Shown: positions 37,516-45,183 of the stretch, one piece after another
Layout of the letters: each line of letters begins with the position of its first letter
How positions within the stretch are numbered: position 1 is the first letter of the stretch
DNA from: Flavobacterium sp.
GTDB taxonomy: Bacteria > Bacteroidota > Bacteroidia > Flavobacteriales > Flavobacteriaceae
DNA: 64,000 nucleotides
Direction of reading: 5' to 3'
NCBI RefSeq assembly: GCF_025352425.1
Contig: NZ_JANXTI010000026.1
Location: 62,001 to 126,000 of the forward strand
Position numbers and translations under genes: made by a program
Notes under the pieces: generated by a model
The model's input: only the letters and a program-made list of their open reading frames with translations
Databases searched by the model: none
What the model was told of the DNA's origin: nothing

Positions 37516-38514
37516 TTATTGTTTGTTATATGCCCATTTTAAATAGATAGATCCCCAAGTGAATCCACCTCCAAATGCTGCAAAAATTAAATTATCTCCT
37601 TTTTTTAATTTATTTTCAAAATCACTCAGCAATAAAGGTAATGTTGCTGAAGTTGTGTTTCCATAGCGGTGAATGTTTACCAATACTTTTTCTTCGTCAA
37701 GTCCCATTCTACTGGCAGTAGCGTCAATAATTCTTTTGTTCGCCTGATGGGCAATTAACCAATCCACATCATCATTGGTTAAATTGTTACGTTCCATAAT
37801 CTTCTCACTCACATCAGCCATTCCTGACACAGCATATTTAAAAACCGTTTTCCCATCCTGAAAAACAAAATGTTGTCTATTTTCAACAGTTTCTTTTGAT
37901 GGCGGAAGAATAGAACCTCCTGCATCAATTTTCAGGTATTCTCTACCAATTCCATCGCTTTTCAATAACTCGTCCTGCAAACCAAGGCCTTCAAAATTGG
38001 GTTCGAACAAAACTGCACCGGCACCATCTCCAAAGATAATACAAGTTGCTCTGTCGGTATAGTCAATAATTGAAGACATTTTATCGGCACCAATTAAAAG
38101 TATTTTTTTGTACCTGCCCGACTCAATATAGGCTGCAGCGTTTGACATTCCGTATAAAAAACTGGAACAGGCTGCTTGTAAATCGTAAGCAAAAGCATTA
38201 ACTGCGCCTATTTGTGTTGCAACATACACTCCGGTTGCCGCTACTGGCATATCCGGCGTAGTTGTTGCCATTATAACTAAATCTATTTCTTTGGGATTAA
38301 TTTTAGACTTAGAAATTAAATCTTGCGCTGCTTTTATTGCCATAAAGGAAGTTCCTTTTCCTTTTTCTTTTAAAAGTCTTCTTTCCTTAATTCCTGTTCG
38401 GGTAGTAATCCATTCATCATTAGTTTCTACCATTGATTCCAGTACTTGATTTGAGAGAACAAATTCTGGAATATATGCTCCAACTGCTGTTATTGCGGCT
38501 GTTATTTTATTCAT
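37516..38514 (-). CDS. fabH: Beta-ketoacyl-ACP synthase III
   Basis: This enzyme condenses acetyl-CoA with malonyl-ACP to begin fatty-acid synthesis. The 332-residue chain has the full Cys-His-Asn triad: Cys116 (LQAACSSFLYG), His256 (LIAHQANKRI) and Asn286 (YGNTTSATLP). The C-terminal AAFGGGFTWGS glycine-rich segment is typical. A hairpin at 38629-38649 lies between rpmF and this gene, so fabH may have its own promoter as well as read-through. Confidence 0.96.
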   Translation of the reverse strand: MNKITAAITAVGAYIPEFVLSNQVLESMVETNDEWITTRTGIKERRLLKEKGKGTSFMAIKAAQDLISKSKINPKEIDLVIMATTTPDMPVAATGVYVATQIGAVNAFAYDLQAACSSFLYGMSNAAAYIESGRYKKILLIGADKMSSIIDYTDRATCIIFGDGAGAVLFEPNFEGLGLQDELLKSDGIGREYLKIDAGGSILPPSKETVENRQHFVFQDGKTVFKYAVSGMADVSEKIMERNNLTNDDVDWLIAHQANKRIIDATASRMGLDEEKVLVNIHRYGNTTSATLPLLLSDFENKLKKGDNLIFAAFGGGFTWGSIYLKWAYNKQ

Positions 38515-38628
38515 AAATTGAATGTTTGACTTCCATTTTTTAAAGATGAAAAGTTGTTGAAATTACAAAAAAATAGTATACCTAGTTATTTTAGGATGGG
38601 ATATTTAATAAATTTCTTAAAAACAAAA

Positions 38629-38649
38629 AACTCCCACAAAGTGAGAGTT
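38629..38649 (-). terminator. Terminator or attenuator between rpmF and fabH
   Basis: A 9-bp stem with one mismatch (AACTCCCAC/GTGAGAGTT, AAA loop) is followed on the minus strand by TTTTTTG. It lies 20 bp after the rpmF stop and could partly end the ribosomal-protein transcript. Confidence 0.7.
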
Positions 38650-38668
38650 AGTTTTGTAAAAACTTTAC

Positions 38669-38863
38669 TTAGGCTACAGCTACTGATTTGTCAATAACTA
38701 CTTGCCCTCTATAATACATTTTACCTTCATGCCAGTAAGCTCTGTGGTATAAATGTGCTTCTCCAGTTACTGGACAAGTTGCGATTTGAGCAACAGTTGC
38801 TTTATAATGAGTTCTTCTTTTGTCTCTTCTCGTTTTGGAGATTTTTCTCTTAGGATGTGCCAT
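38669..38863 (-). CDS. rpmF: 50S ribosomal protein L32
   Basis: This 64-residue ribosomal protein has the conserved [21 protein letters not shown] start. The later segment has one Cys ([16 protein letters not shown]), where zinc-binding L32 forms have CxxC, so this is a zinc-independent (C-minus) form. It is preceded 9 bp upstream by the DUF177 gene, the widely conserved yceD-rpmF-fab arrangement. Confidence 0.97.
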   Translation of the reverse strand: MAHPKRKISKTRRDKRRTHYKATVAQIATCPVTGEAHLYHRAYWHEGKMYYRGQVVIDKSVAVA

Positions 38864-38872
38864 TTTACTATA

Positions 38873-39415
38873 TTATTTATCCGTTAATAGTTGTTTTAAT
38901 TTGTCCCACCGTGGGTCAATTTCTTCTTCTTTTTTTATTACTTCTTCTGCGTCTTTGACTTGCAATTCATTTAATTTTTTCAACGCCTCTGACTGCAAAG
39001 TTCCATCTTTAACTCCGGGATGAACCCTTTTTAAAGGAATAGAAAGTACAATCATTTCATAAATATATTGTGCCAAATCTATTTGATGTTCGCCATGAGG
39101 CAGAATTAACAATTCATCATTGTCATTGTTGAATTCTTCACCAAACTGAACTACTAATTTAATTTTTCCTTTAATCGGTAAATCAAATTGTTCTCCTGTT
39201 AAATCACACGGAACGTTAACAGTTCCTTTGTGTGCAAAGCTGATTTCCAGCATTGTCGCTTTTTTTTCTAAAACAACATTTACCTTTACCGCACAGCTTT
39301 CAAATTCATCAAAACTAAATTCGTCAAAGAACTTTTTCTCAATATTATATTCAAAGTGATGCTTTCCTATCTTTAACCCTATGAAAGGAATTAAATATTC
39401 ATTCGTACTTTTCAT
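38873..39415 (-). CDS. DUF177 (YceD) family protein
   Basis: This is a 180-residue protein of the YceD/DUF177 family, which is linked to 23S rRNA accumulation and is nearly always encoded beside rpmF. The family region FEYNIEKKFFDEFSF and the VPCDLTGEQFDLPI segment (the usual double-Cys site has one Cys here) are visible. The C-terminal DPRWDKLKQLL is the family's conserved end. It leads the operon and is driven by the strong promoter at 39449-39477. Confidence 0.93.
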   Translation of the reverse strand: MKSTNEYLIPFIGLKIGKHHFEYNIEKKFFDEFSFDEFESCAVKVNVVLEKKATMLEISFAHKGTVNVPCDLTGEQFDLPIKGKIKLVVQFGEEFNNDNDELLILPHGEHQIDLAQYIYEMIVLSIPLKRVHPGVKDGTLQSEALKKLNELQVKDAEEVIKKEEEIDPRWDKLKQLLTDK

Positions 39416-39448
39416 CTAAACAACAATTTGAACCCTAAATCGGGAGTG

Positions 39449-39477
39449 CAAAGATATAAAATTATTGCAATTCCAAA
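39449..39477 (-). promoter_or_regulatory. Promoter of the DUF177-rpmF-fabH-acc cluster
   Basis: On the minus strand, TTTG (39474-39477) and TATCTTTG (39449-39456) are separated by 17 bp, a full match to the flavobacterial TTG-N17-23-TAnnTTTG promoter. The leader is about 30 bases. Confidence 0.8.
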
Positions 39478-39499
39478 AGCGTTATAAACATTTTTTTGT

Positions 39500-40546
39500 T
39501 TATAACTGCTTTTCCTTTGTTTTCATGGGATTTTGGCTTATTTCGTGGTATTGATTTCTCGAATTATAAATATCTATGGCCATGTAAACAGCTTCCTTAA
39601 ACGAATTAAAATCGGCAACTCCTTTTCCTGCAATTTCATACGCCGTTCCATGATCGGGAGAAGTTCTGATTTTATTTAACCCGGCTGTATAATTTACACC
39701 GCCTCCAAACGATAACGTTTTAAATGGAATCAGTCCCTGGTCGTGATAAGTTGCAACAACAGCATCGTATTTCTCATATTGACCGCTGCCAAAAAAACCA
39801 TCGGCGGCAAATGGTCCAAAAACAAGCGTTCCTTTTTCAAACAGCTTTTTTATAACCGGTTTCACTATTTCATCGTCTTCTTTACCAATTACACCGTTAT
39901 CTCCGGCATGTGGATTTAATGCTAAAACTGCAATTTTTGGCTTATTGATTCCGAAGTCCTGTATCAATGATTGTTTAATGGTCTCAATTTTCTGAACTAT
40001 CAATTTTTCTGTCAGATGTTTCACCACATCATTTACGGGAATGTGATCAGTTAATAATCCCACTCTTAAATTATCCTGAACCATGAGCATTAAAGCATTT
40101 CCTTCTAACTCTTTGTCTAAATAATCGGTGTGTCCCGGAAATTTAAATTCTTCCGACTGGATGTTATATTTATTAATTGGTGCCGTAACCAAAACATCAA
40201 TTTGATTTTCTTTTAAAGCTTTGGTAGCCGCTACAAAAGATTTTATAGCATATTCTCCGATAGCGGGATCATTTGCTCCAAAATTCAAATCAACGCCTTC
40301 TCGCCAAATATTGAGGACATTCACTTTTCCGATAACTATCTGGTCAATTTGGTCAATTCCGTGGAGTGGAATCTCTAATTCCAATGCTTTTTTAATAAAA
40401 GACATTACTTTCACATTTGCAAAAATTACGGGTGTGCAAAGTTCTAACATTCTCGAGTCGTCAAAAGTCTTAAGAACAACTTCGCTTCCAATACCGTTTA
40501 AATCTCCTATTGAAATTCCAACAATTATATTTTCTGCTTTTTTCAT
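39500..40546 (-). CDS. pdxA: 4-hydroxythreonine-4-phosphate dehydrogenase
   Basis: This enzyme oxidises 4-phospho-hydroxythreonine in the DXP-dependent pyridoxal-phosphate pathway. The 348-residue chain shows the metal-binding motifs FPGHTDYLD (first His), ALNPHAGDNG and ATYHDQGLIPFK, plus GGGVNYTAGLNKIRTSPDHGTAYEIAGKG near the C-terminus. It is transcribed divergently from riboflavin synthase from closely packed promoters. Confidence 0.96.
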   Translation of the reverse strand: MKKAENIIVGISIGDLNGIGSEVVLKTFDDSRMLELCTPVIFANVKVMSFIKKALELEIPLHGIDQIDQIVIGKVNVLNIWREGVDLNFGANDPAIGEYAIKSFVAATKALKENQIDVLVTAPINKYNIQSEEFKFPGHTDYLDKELEGNALMLMVQDNLRVGLLTDHIPVNDVVKHLTEKLIVQKIETIKQSLIQDFGINKPKIAVLALNPHAGDNGVIGKEDDEIVKPVIKKLFEKGTLVFGPFAADGFFGSGQYEKYDAVVATYHDQGLIPFKTLSFGGGVNYTAGLNKIRTSPDHGTAYEIAGKGVADFNSFKEAVYMAIDIYNSRNQYHEISQNPMKTKEKQL

Positions 40547-40569
40547 GAGAACTACAAGTTATTTATTGC

Positions 40570-40590
40570 TAATTTTGAAGTGCAAATTTA
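40570..40590. promoter_or_regulatory. Interlocked divergent promoters of pdxA and ribE
   Basis: The plus-strand box TAATTTTG (40570-40577) points to ribE, and the minus-strand box TAAATTTG (40583-40590) points to pdxA. They lie 5 bp apart, so each polymerase footprint covers the other gene's promoter. Neither has an ideal -33 TTG. Confidence 0.55.
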
Positions 40591-40605
40591 GTAAATAAAA
40601 CCATA

Positions 40606-41196
40606 ATGTTTACAGGAATAATCGAAACCCTTGGAATAATAAAAGATTTAAAAAAAGTCAACGATAATTTAAACATAACTGTTTCCTCTGTTGTAGCAGA
40701 AGAGTTAAAAATAGATCAAAGTGTTGCTCATAATGGAGTTTGCCTTACCGTAATAGCAACAAGCAATGATGACTATACGGTAACTGCTATAAGAGAAACT
40801 ATAGAAAAAACAAATTTATCCGATTGGAAAATTGGTGATTCAGTAAATTTAGAACGCGGCATGAAATTAGGAAACCGACTTGATGGGCATATTGTTCAGG
40901 GTCATGTTGACCAGACAGGGATTTGCAAATCTATAGAAGAAGCCAATGGTAGTTGGTATTTCACATTTGAATATGATTGTAATTTAAATAACATAACTAT
41001 CGAAAAAGGTTCTGTAACGGTAAACGGAGTGAGCCTCACGGTCGTAAATTCTAAGGAAAGAGAGTTTAGTGTGGCTATCATCCCTTACACTTTTGAGCAT
41101 ACCAATTTTAAAAATTTTAAAATTGGCATAAAGGTTAATCTTGAGTTCGATGTTGTGGGAAAATACGTTGCCCGATTATATTCTTTGAAGCAATAA
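40606..41196 (+). CDS. ribE: Riboflavin synthase
   Basis: This enzyme dismutates two 6,7-dimethyl-8-ribityllumazine molecules to riboflavin. The 196-residue chain has two lumazine-binding repeats, each with the family pattern: MFTGIIETLG at the start, a first GHIVQGHVDQTG, a second VNGVSLTVV, and the C-terminal NLEFDVVGKYVARL. Only the alpha-subunit is encoded here. Confidence 0.96.
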   Translation: MFTGIIETLGIIKDLKKVNDNLNITVSSVVAEELKIDQSVAHNGVCLTVIATSNDDYTVTAIRETIEKTNLSDWKIGDSVNLERGMKLGNRLDGHIVQGHVDQTGICKSIEEANGSWYFTFEYDCNLNNITIEKGSVTVNGVSLTVVNSKEREFSVAIIPYTFEHTNFKNFKIGIKVNLEFDVVGKYVARLYSLKQ

Positions 41197-41220
41197 ACAA
41201 TAGAAATAGGTGGAAATAAA

Positions 41221-41248
41221 AAAAGCTTCAAATTAGTTTGAAGCTTTT
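41221..41248. terminator. Bidirectional terminator embedded in a coding 3' end
   Basis: A perfect 12-bp stem AAAAGCTTCAAA/TTTGAAGCTTTT has a TTAG loop. It ends ribE and, on the minus strand, contains the last codons and stop of the Pro-rich gene at 41233-41451 (the TAA lies in the loop). Confidence 0.9.
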
Positions 41249-41451
41249 TTTATATTTTTTATTTTGTGCAATTTGTAAATTCCATAACACACCGAGAGTA
41301 CTACTAAAAGAAATATTCCTCCATCCAAAGGCAGTCCTGGCGGCGGCGGCGGCGATGAGGGTGGCGGTGGTTCTGTGTTTGCAAAAGCAGCTGTTGCTTG
41401 CAACAAAAACACCACCAGAATAATACTAATTCTATTCGGGACAATTTTCAT
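41233..41451 (-). CDS. Small Pro-rich surface protein with a PID-CTERM-like C-terminal sorting signal
   Basis: This is a protein of about 72 residues. A signal peptide (about 1-24, ending FANT) is followed by a run of Pro/Ser, then PLDGGIFLLVVLSVCYGIYKL and a short basic tail (HKIKNIKKASN). The tripartite signal (small motif, transmembrane segment, basic tail) resembles exosortase-like C-terminal sorting regions; I recall a 'PID-CTERM' class in Bacteroidota. The longer frame to 41511 is rejected, because a TTTG-N18-TACTTTTA promoter sits at 41458-41487 inside it. The stop codon lies in the terminator loop. Confidence 0.72.
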   Translation of the reverse strand: MKIVPNRISIILVVFLLQATAAFANTEPPPPSSPPPPPGLPLDGGIFLLVVLSVCYGIYKLHKIKNIKKASN

Positions 41452-41661
41452 AGTGCGTAAAAGTATAAAAAAATTCTGTGTGCCAAAATAAATTAAATGT
41501 TTAATCGACAAAGTTAATCAAAATTTAAACTTCATTCGTATTGATTCATTAGAGAAAACAAGCTTCTTTTCAAAAGACAGAATATGTTCTGTTTATAAAC
41601 GATATTTTTACCATGTTGGTTTCGTTATAAAAAAAGACCCCATAACGAAGTCTTTGTAATG

Positions 41662-41735
41662 TGGTCCCACTTGGGCTCGAACCAAGGACCACCTGATTAT
41701 GAGTCAGGTGCTCTAACCAACTGAGCTATAGGACC
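41662..41735 (-). tRNA. tRNA with anticodon CAU (Met elongator or Ile2)
   Basis: A 74-base cloverleaf can be folded. The acceptor GGTCCTA pairs with TGGGACC. The D arm is GCTC/GAGC and the anticodon loop CTCATAA gives CAU. The T arm CTTGG/CCAAG has loop TTCGAGC. It is not an initiator type (no C1-A72 mismatch or GGG/CCC anticodon stem). From sequence alone I cannot choose between elongator Met and lysidine-modified Ile2. CCA is not encoded. The gap 41512-41661 beside it holds no gene that I can see. Confidence 0.88.
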
Positions 41736-41779
41736 GGTTAATACTTCACTGATTCCATATTGATTCTTGGTGTTCAGTG

Positions 41780-41799
41780 AATAAAGCCAAGGCTTTATT
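41780..41799. repeat. Perfect palindrome AATAAAGCC-AA-GGCTTTATT
   Basis: A 9-bp inverted repeat with a 2-bp centre lies between the CAU tRNA gene and mce. The loop is too tight for a good hairpin, so it may be a dyad binding site or a processing signal; no T-run follows. Confidence 0.55.
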
Positions 41800-41844
41800 T
41801 GAGGTTGCAATATTACCACTAATTTTTTTTCGTTGCAACTATTT

Positions 41845-42246
41845 TTATCGGATTTCTTGACAAAGTTCAATCAGGACGCCGTTTGTTCCTTTTGGATGTA
41901 AAAAAGCAACTAGCTTATTATCGGCACCTTTTTTGGGTATTTCGTTTAAAACAATAAATCCTTCTTCCTTTAACCTGGCTATTTCTTCAAGTATGTTTTC
42001 TACATCAAAGGCAATGTGATGAATACCTTCTCCTTTTTTTTCTAAGAATTTGGCAATTGGACTATCGGAATTTGTGGCTTCCAGCAACTCTATTTTATTG
42101 GGGCCATTCATGAAAAAAGAAGTTTTTACACCTTCGCTTTCGACTTCTTCCTGCTTATATGGCGGTTTGCCGAATAATTTTTCGAAAAGTAGATTGGAAG
42201 TTTCCAAATTGTTGACCGCTATTCCGATGTGCTCAATTTTACGCAT
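41845..42246 (-). CDS. mce: Methylmalonyl-CoA epimerase
   Basis: This 133-residue vicinal-oxygen-chelate enzyme interconverts (R)- and (S)-methylmalonyl-CoA in propionyl-CoA metabolism. The metal site is built from IEHIGIAVNNLE (His near 5), a central EGIHHIAFDVE and the C-terminal NGVLIELCQE (Glu). It lies upstream of the CAU tRNA on the same strand, and the two may share a transcript. Confidence 0.93.
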   Translation of the reverse strand: MRKIEHIGIAVNNLETSNLLFEKLFGKPPYKQEEVESEGVKTSFFMNGPNKIELLEATNSDSPIAKFLEKKGEGIHHIAFDVENILEEIARLKEEGFIVLNEIPKKGADNKLVAFLHPKGTNGVLIELCQEIR

Positions 42247-42261
42247 GGTTTGTTGTTTGGT

Positions 42262-42299
42262 CGCAAAGTTCGCAAAGTTTTCGCAAAGTTCGCAAAGTT
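42262..42299. repeat. Short tandem CGCAAAGTT repeat
   Basis: Four copies of CGCAAAGTT (two adjacent pairs split by TT) lie just upstream of mce. This is low-complexity sequence of the kind found between Flavobacterium genes. Confidence 0.75.
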
Positions 42300-42447
42300 G
42301 CTACGGTTTTTCCTTTAGCCCTGATTGTAGTGAAAATCATCTTTGTCAAATTTTTATTGACAAAGATATTGTAACGCAAAGCAGGAAAATGGATAACTGA
42401 TGAAACCAAAACTTTCGCTTCTCACTTTAAATAAAAATTTAAAATCG

Positions 42448-42455
42448 TACTTTTG
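42448..42455 (+). promoter_or_regulatory. Flavobacterial -7 promoter box of rbfA
   Basis: TACTTTTG matches TAnnTTTG and ends 5 bp before the ATG at 42460, so the transcript is nearly leaderless. It sits inside the longer reading frame from 42400 and sets the start at 42460. Confidence 0.6.
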
Positions 42456-42459
42456 CCGC

Positions 42460-42852
42460 ATGGAAACCAATAGACAGAAAAAAATAGGTAGTGTTCTTCA
42501 GAAAGATTTAGTGGATATTTTACAGGGCGAAGTTCGTAAAAATGGAATTTCAAATCTGGTGATTTCTGTATCCAAAGTAATCGTGACTACTGATTTATCT
42601 ATTGCTAAAGTGTTTTTGAGCGTTTTCCCACAGGAAAAAGCCGCCGAATTAATGGCCGCAATAAAAACCAATTCTCCTTTAATTAAGCATGATTTATCAC
42701 AACGTGTGAAATTACAATTGCGAAAAGTGCCAAATCTTTCTTTTTATATTGACGACTCGTTGGATTATATTGAAAAGATTGATAATGCCTTGTCCGGAAA
42801 AGAAAATCCTATTGAAAACCGAGACCTTTTAGAAAAACGCAAGAAATTCTAA
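42460..42852 (+). CDS. rbfA: Ribosome-binding factor A
   Basis: This 130-residue KH-like protein binds the 30S subunit during 16S maturation and cold adaptation. The sequence shows the family start METNRQKKIGSVLQKDLVDIL and central VISVSKVIVTTDLSIAKVFLSVFP. The C-terminal LRKVPNLSFYIDDSLDYIEKID is the conserved RbfA end. The start is taken at 42460 because the -7 box lies just before it. The FtsX-like gene begins at the next base after its stop. Confidence 0.94.
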   Translation: METNRQKKIGSVLQKDLVDILQGEVRKNGISNLVISVSKVIVTTDLSIAKVFLSVFPQEKAAELMAAIKTNSPLIKHDLSQRVKLQLRKVPNLSFYIDDSLDYIEKIDNALSGKENPIENRDLLEKRKKF

Positions 42853-44052
42853 GTGAACTTTCCGCTTTACATAGCCAAACGATATCTTTTTAGCAAAAGT
42901 AAAAACAATGCTATCAATATTATTACAGCTATTGCATCCGTGGGAATTATTGTCGGGACGCTTGCTTTGTTTGTTGTTCTTTCGGTTTTTAGCGGTTTGC
43001 GCGATTTCAGTTTGTCGTTTTCCAACACAATCGATCCCGATTTAAAAGTCAATCCGCTTCAGGGAAAAACTTTCTTCATTTCTCCAGACCAGCAAAATCA
43101 AATAAACGATATTAAAGGCGTCGCATCTTATAGCAAAATTGTGGAAGAACGTGTGCTTTTCTTTTTTGACGGAAAAGAGCAGGTAACTTATTTAAAAGGC
43201 GTCGATGCAAACTATATAAAGATTAATGACGTTTCCAAAAATCTTTTTAACGGTAAATGGCTTCGTTACAATACTGCCGAAGTTGTTGTTGGTTACGGAA
43301 TCACACAAAAATTATCTCTCGGGCTTTTTGATTTCAATAATGATTTTGAGGTTTATGTGCCACGAAAAGGCAAAGCTGTAATTGAAAGTGAGGCGGAAGC
43401 ATTTAATAAATCGGTATTAATTCCTGTTGGGATTTATGCCATTAGCGAAGATTTGGATTCGAAATACGTTTTTGCGGATTTGACTTTGGCACAGGATTTA
43501 TTGGAATACAAACATAATGAGGTCTCGGCTATTGAAATTAAAACGAAACCTAACGCCAATGAAGCTGAAATAATAGAAAAACTTAATACCATTTTCCAAA
43601 ATAAAGTTGAGATAAAAAACAAAGCGCAACTCAACGCTACATTATATAAGATGCTGAATACCGAGAATATTGCCGTGTATCTTATTTTTACATTAGTCAT
43701 TATTATTGCACTATTCAATTTAATCGGCGCCTTAATTATGATGATTTTAGACAAGAAAAATAACCTGAAAACACTTTTTAATTTAGGTTCTGAAGTCCAG
43801 GATTTGAAGAAAATATTCCTGCTTCAAGGCAGTTTGCTAACAATTATTGGCGGCATAATTGGATTGATTCTTGGAGTAATCATAGTGCTGATACAACAGC
43901 ATTTTAAATTGGTAATGATTACTGAATCACTGGCCTATCCGGTTGTTTTCACCGTTCAGAATGTATTGATTGTTTTCGGAACTATTGTGGCACTAGGTTT
44001 TATTTCGAGCTTAATTGCAAGCAGCCGTGTGACAAAAAAACTGTTGGATTAA
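42853..44052 (+). CDS. FtsX/LolE-like ABC-transporter permease
   Basis: This is a 399-residue inner-membrane permease with the MacB/FtsX layout: one N-terminal helix (about 20-45), a large periplasmic domain (about 46-265) and three C-terminal helices (about 272-299, 320-345, 360-390). The N-terminal FPLYIAKRYLFSKSKNNAINIITAIASVGI is typical of LolC/LolE lipoprotein-releasing proteins. The ATPase partner is not adjacent. The start is GTG immediately after the rbfA stop, which suggests translational coupling. Its stop overlaps that of the converging dusB. Confidence 0.9.
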   Translation: MNFPLYIAKRYLFSKSKNNAINIITAIASVGIIVGTLALFVVLSVFSGLRDFSLSFSNTIDPDLKVNPLQGKTFFISPDQQNQINDIKGVASYSKIVEERVLFFFDGKEQVTYLKGVDANYIKINDVSKNLFNGKWLRYNTAEVVVGYGITQKLSLGLFDFNNDFEVYVPRKGKAVIESEAEAFNKSVLIPVGIYAISEDLDSKYVFADLTLAQDLLEYKHNEVSAIEIKTKPNANEAEIIEKLNTIFQNKVEIKNKAQLNATLYKMLNTENIAVYLIFTLVIIIALFNLIGALIMMILDKKNNLKTLFNLGSEVQDLKKIFLLQGSLLTIIGGIIGLILGVIIVLIQQHFKLVMITESLAYPVVFTVQNVLIVFGTIVALGFISSLIASSRVTKKLLD

Positions 44053-45041
44053 ACAAACTGATAATTTGCATATACTTCTTCAATTTCATCTAAAGCTTTG
44101 AACAAACTTTCAGCTGATTCAAGCGTAACCAATTTCAATCGGTGTTCCTTAAAATTCGAAATCCCTTTGAAATAATTGGTGTAATGACGGCGCATTTCTA
44201 CGATTCCGACGCGTTCACCTTTCCAGTCCATTGACCAGGTTAAATGATTTCGTGCCGCTTCAATTCGGTCAGCCATTGTTGGTGGTGCTAAATGTTCTCC
44301 GGTTTTGAAGTAATGTTTGATTTCGTTAAAAATCCATGGATAACCAATCGCAGCGCGGCCAATCATCATTCCATCCAAACCGAATTTGTTTTTATATTCC
44401 AATGCTTTTTCAGGAGAATCGATATCGCCATTTCCAAAAATCGGCATTGTAATTCTGGGATTGTTTTTCACCCGGGCAATATGTGTCCAATCAGCACTTC
44501 CTTTATACATTTGGGCGCGAGTTCGGGCATGAACTGTCAGGGCTTGCACTCCAATATCCTGTAAACGTTCGGCAACTTCATCAATATTAATCGAACTTTC
44601 GTCCCAACCCAAACGTGTTTTAACAGTAACCGGAAGATTTGTTCCTTTAATTACTGCTTTAGTCAAACGAACCATCAAATCAACATCCTTCAAAACGCCT
44701 GCACCGGCACCTTTACAAACAACTTTTTTTACCGGACAACCAAAATTAATATCTACCAAATCAGGGCGAACGGCATCTACAATTTTGGCAGACATTTCCA
44801 TCGCTTCTTCATCACCACCGAAAATCTGAATACCGACTGGCCGTTCATAATCGAAAATATCCAACTTCATGCGGCTTTTTATGGCATCGCGAATCAAACC
44901 TTCGGAAGAGATAAATTCCGAGTACATCAAATCGGCACCATGCAATTTGCACAACCTACGAAATGGCGGATCGCTCACGTCTTCCATTGGAGCAAGAAGT
45001 AAAGGGAAGTCCGGTAATATGATGTTGCCAATTTTTGGCAT
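44049..45041 (-). CDS. dusB: tRNA-dihydrouridine synthase
   Basis: This FMN enzyme reduces uridines in the D-loop of tRNAs. About 330 residues show the Dus motifs: LAPMEDVSDPPFRRLC near the start, YSEFISSEG, NFGCPVKKVVCKGAGAG with the catalytic Cys, and the TVKTRLGWD and NGDIDSPEKAL FMN-binding segments. The start is set at the ATG at 45041, because a -7 box (45057-45064) overlaps the alternative TTG start at 45059. It converges with the FtsX-like gene over a shared TTAA. Confidence 0.94.
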   Translation of the reverse strand: MPKIGNIILPDFPLLLAPMEDVSDPPFRRLCKLHGADLMYSEFISSEGLIRDAIKSRMKLDIFDYERPVGIQIFGGDEEAMEMSAKIVDAVRPDLVDINFGCPVKKVVCKGAGAGVLKDVDLMVRLTKAVIKGTNLPVTVKTRLGWDESSINIDEVAERLQDIGVQALTVHARTRAQMYKGSADWTHIARVKNNPRITMPIFGNGDIDSPEKALEYKNKFGLDGMMIGRAAIGYPWIFNEIKHYFKTGEHLAPPTMADRIEAARNHLTWSMDWKGERVGIVEMRRHYTNYFKGISNFKEHRLKLVTLESAESLFKALDEIEEVYANYQFV

Positions 45042-45056
45042 AGTTGTAATTTTTGC

Positions 45057-45064
45057 CAAAATTA
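45057..45064 (-). promoter_or_regulatory. Flavobacterial -7 promoter box of dusB
   Basis: The minus strand reads TAATTTTG, an exact TAnnTTTG match, 15 bp before the ATG at 45041. It overlaps the TTG at 45059 and so decides the start. Confidence 0.6.
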
Positions 45065-45156
45065 CACTTTTTATATTAAATTAAACTCGGCTTGGATTAC
45101 CCTCAATCCTATAATAAAATAAAGGAAAAGTATAATTTCCTTTAAATTTTAATAAG

Positions 45157-45164
45157 TAATTTTG
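45157..45164 (+). promoter_or_regulatory. Flavobacterial -7 promoter box of the YihY gene
   Basis: TAATTTTG is an exact TAnnTTTG match 20 bp before the ATG at 45184. No -33 TTG is seen. Confidence 0.5.
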
Positions 45165-45183
45165 TTCGATATACCCTTAAAGT

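Noticed and set aside
41342-41380. GGCGGC-type trinucleotide run as a structural or regulatory repeat
   Set aside because: It encodes the poly-Pro segment of the small surface protein on the minus strand.
42400-42459. N-terminal extension of rbfA
   Set aside because: An exact -7 promoter box at 42448-42455 lies inside it and homologues start at METNRQKK.
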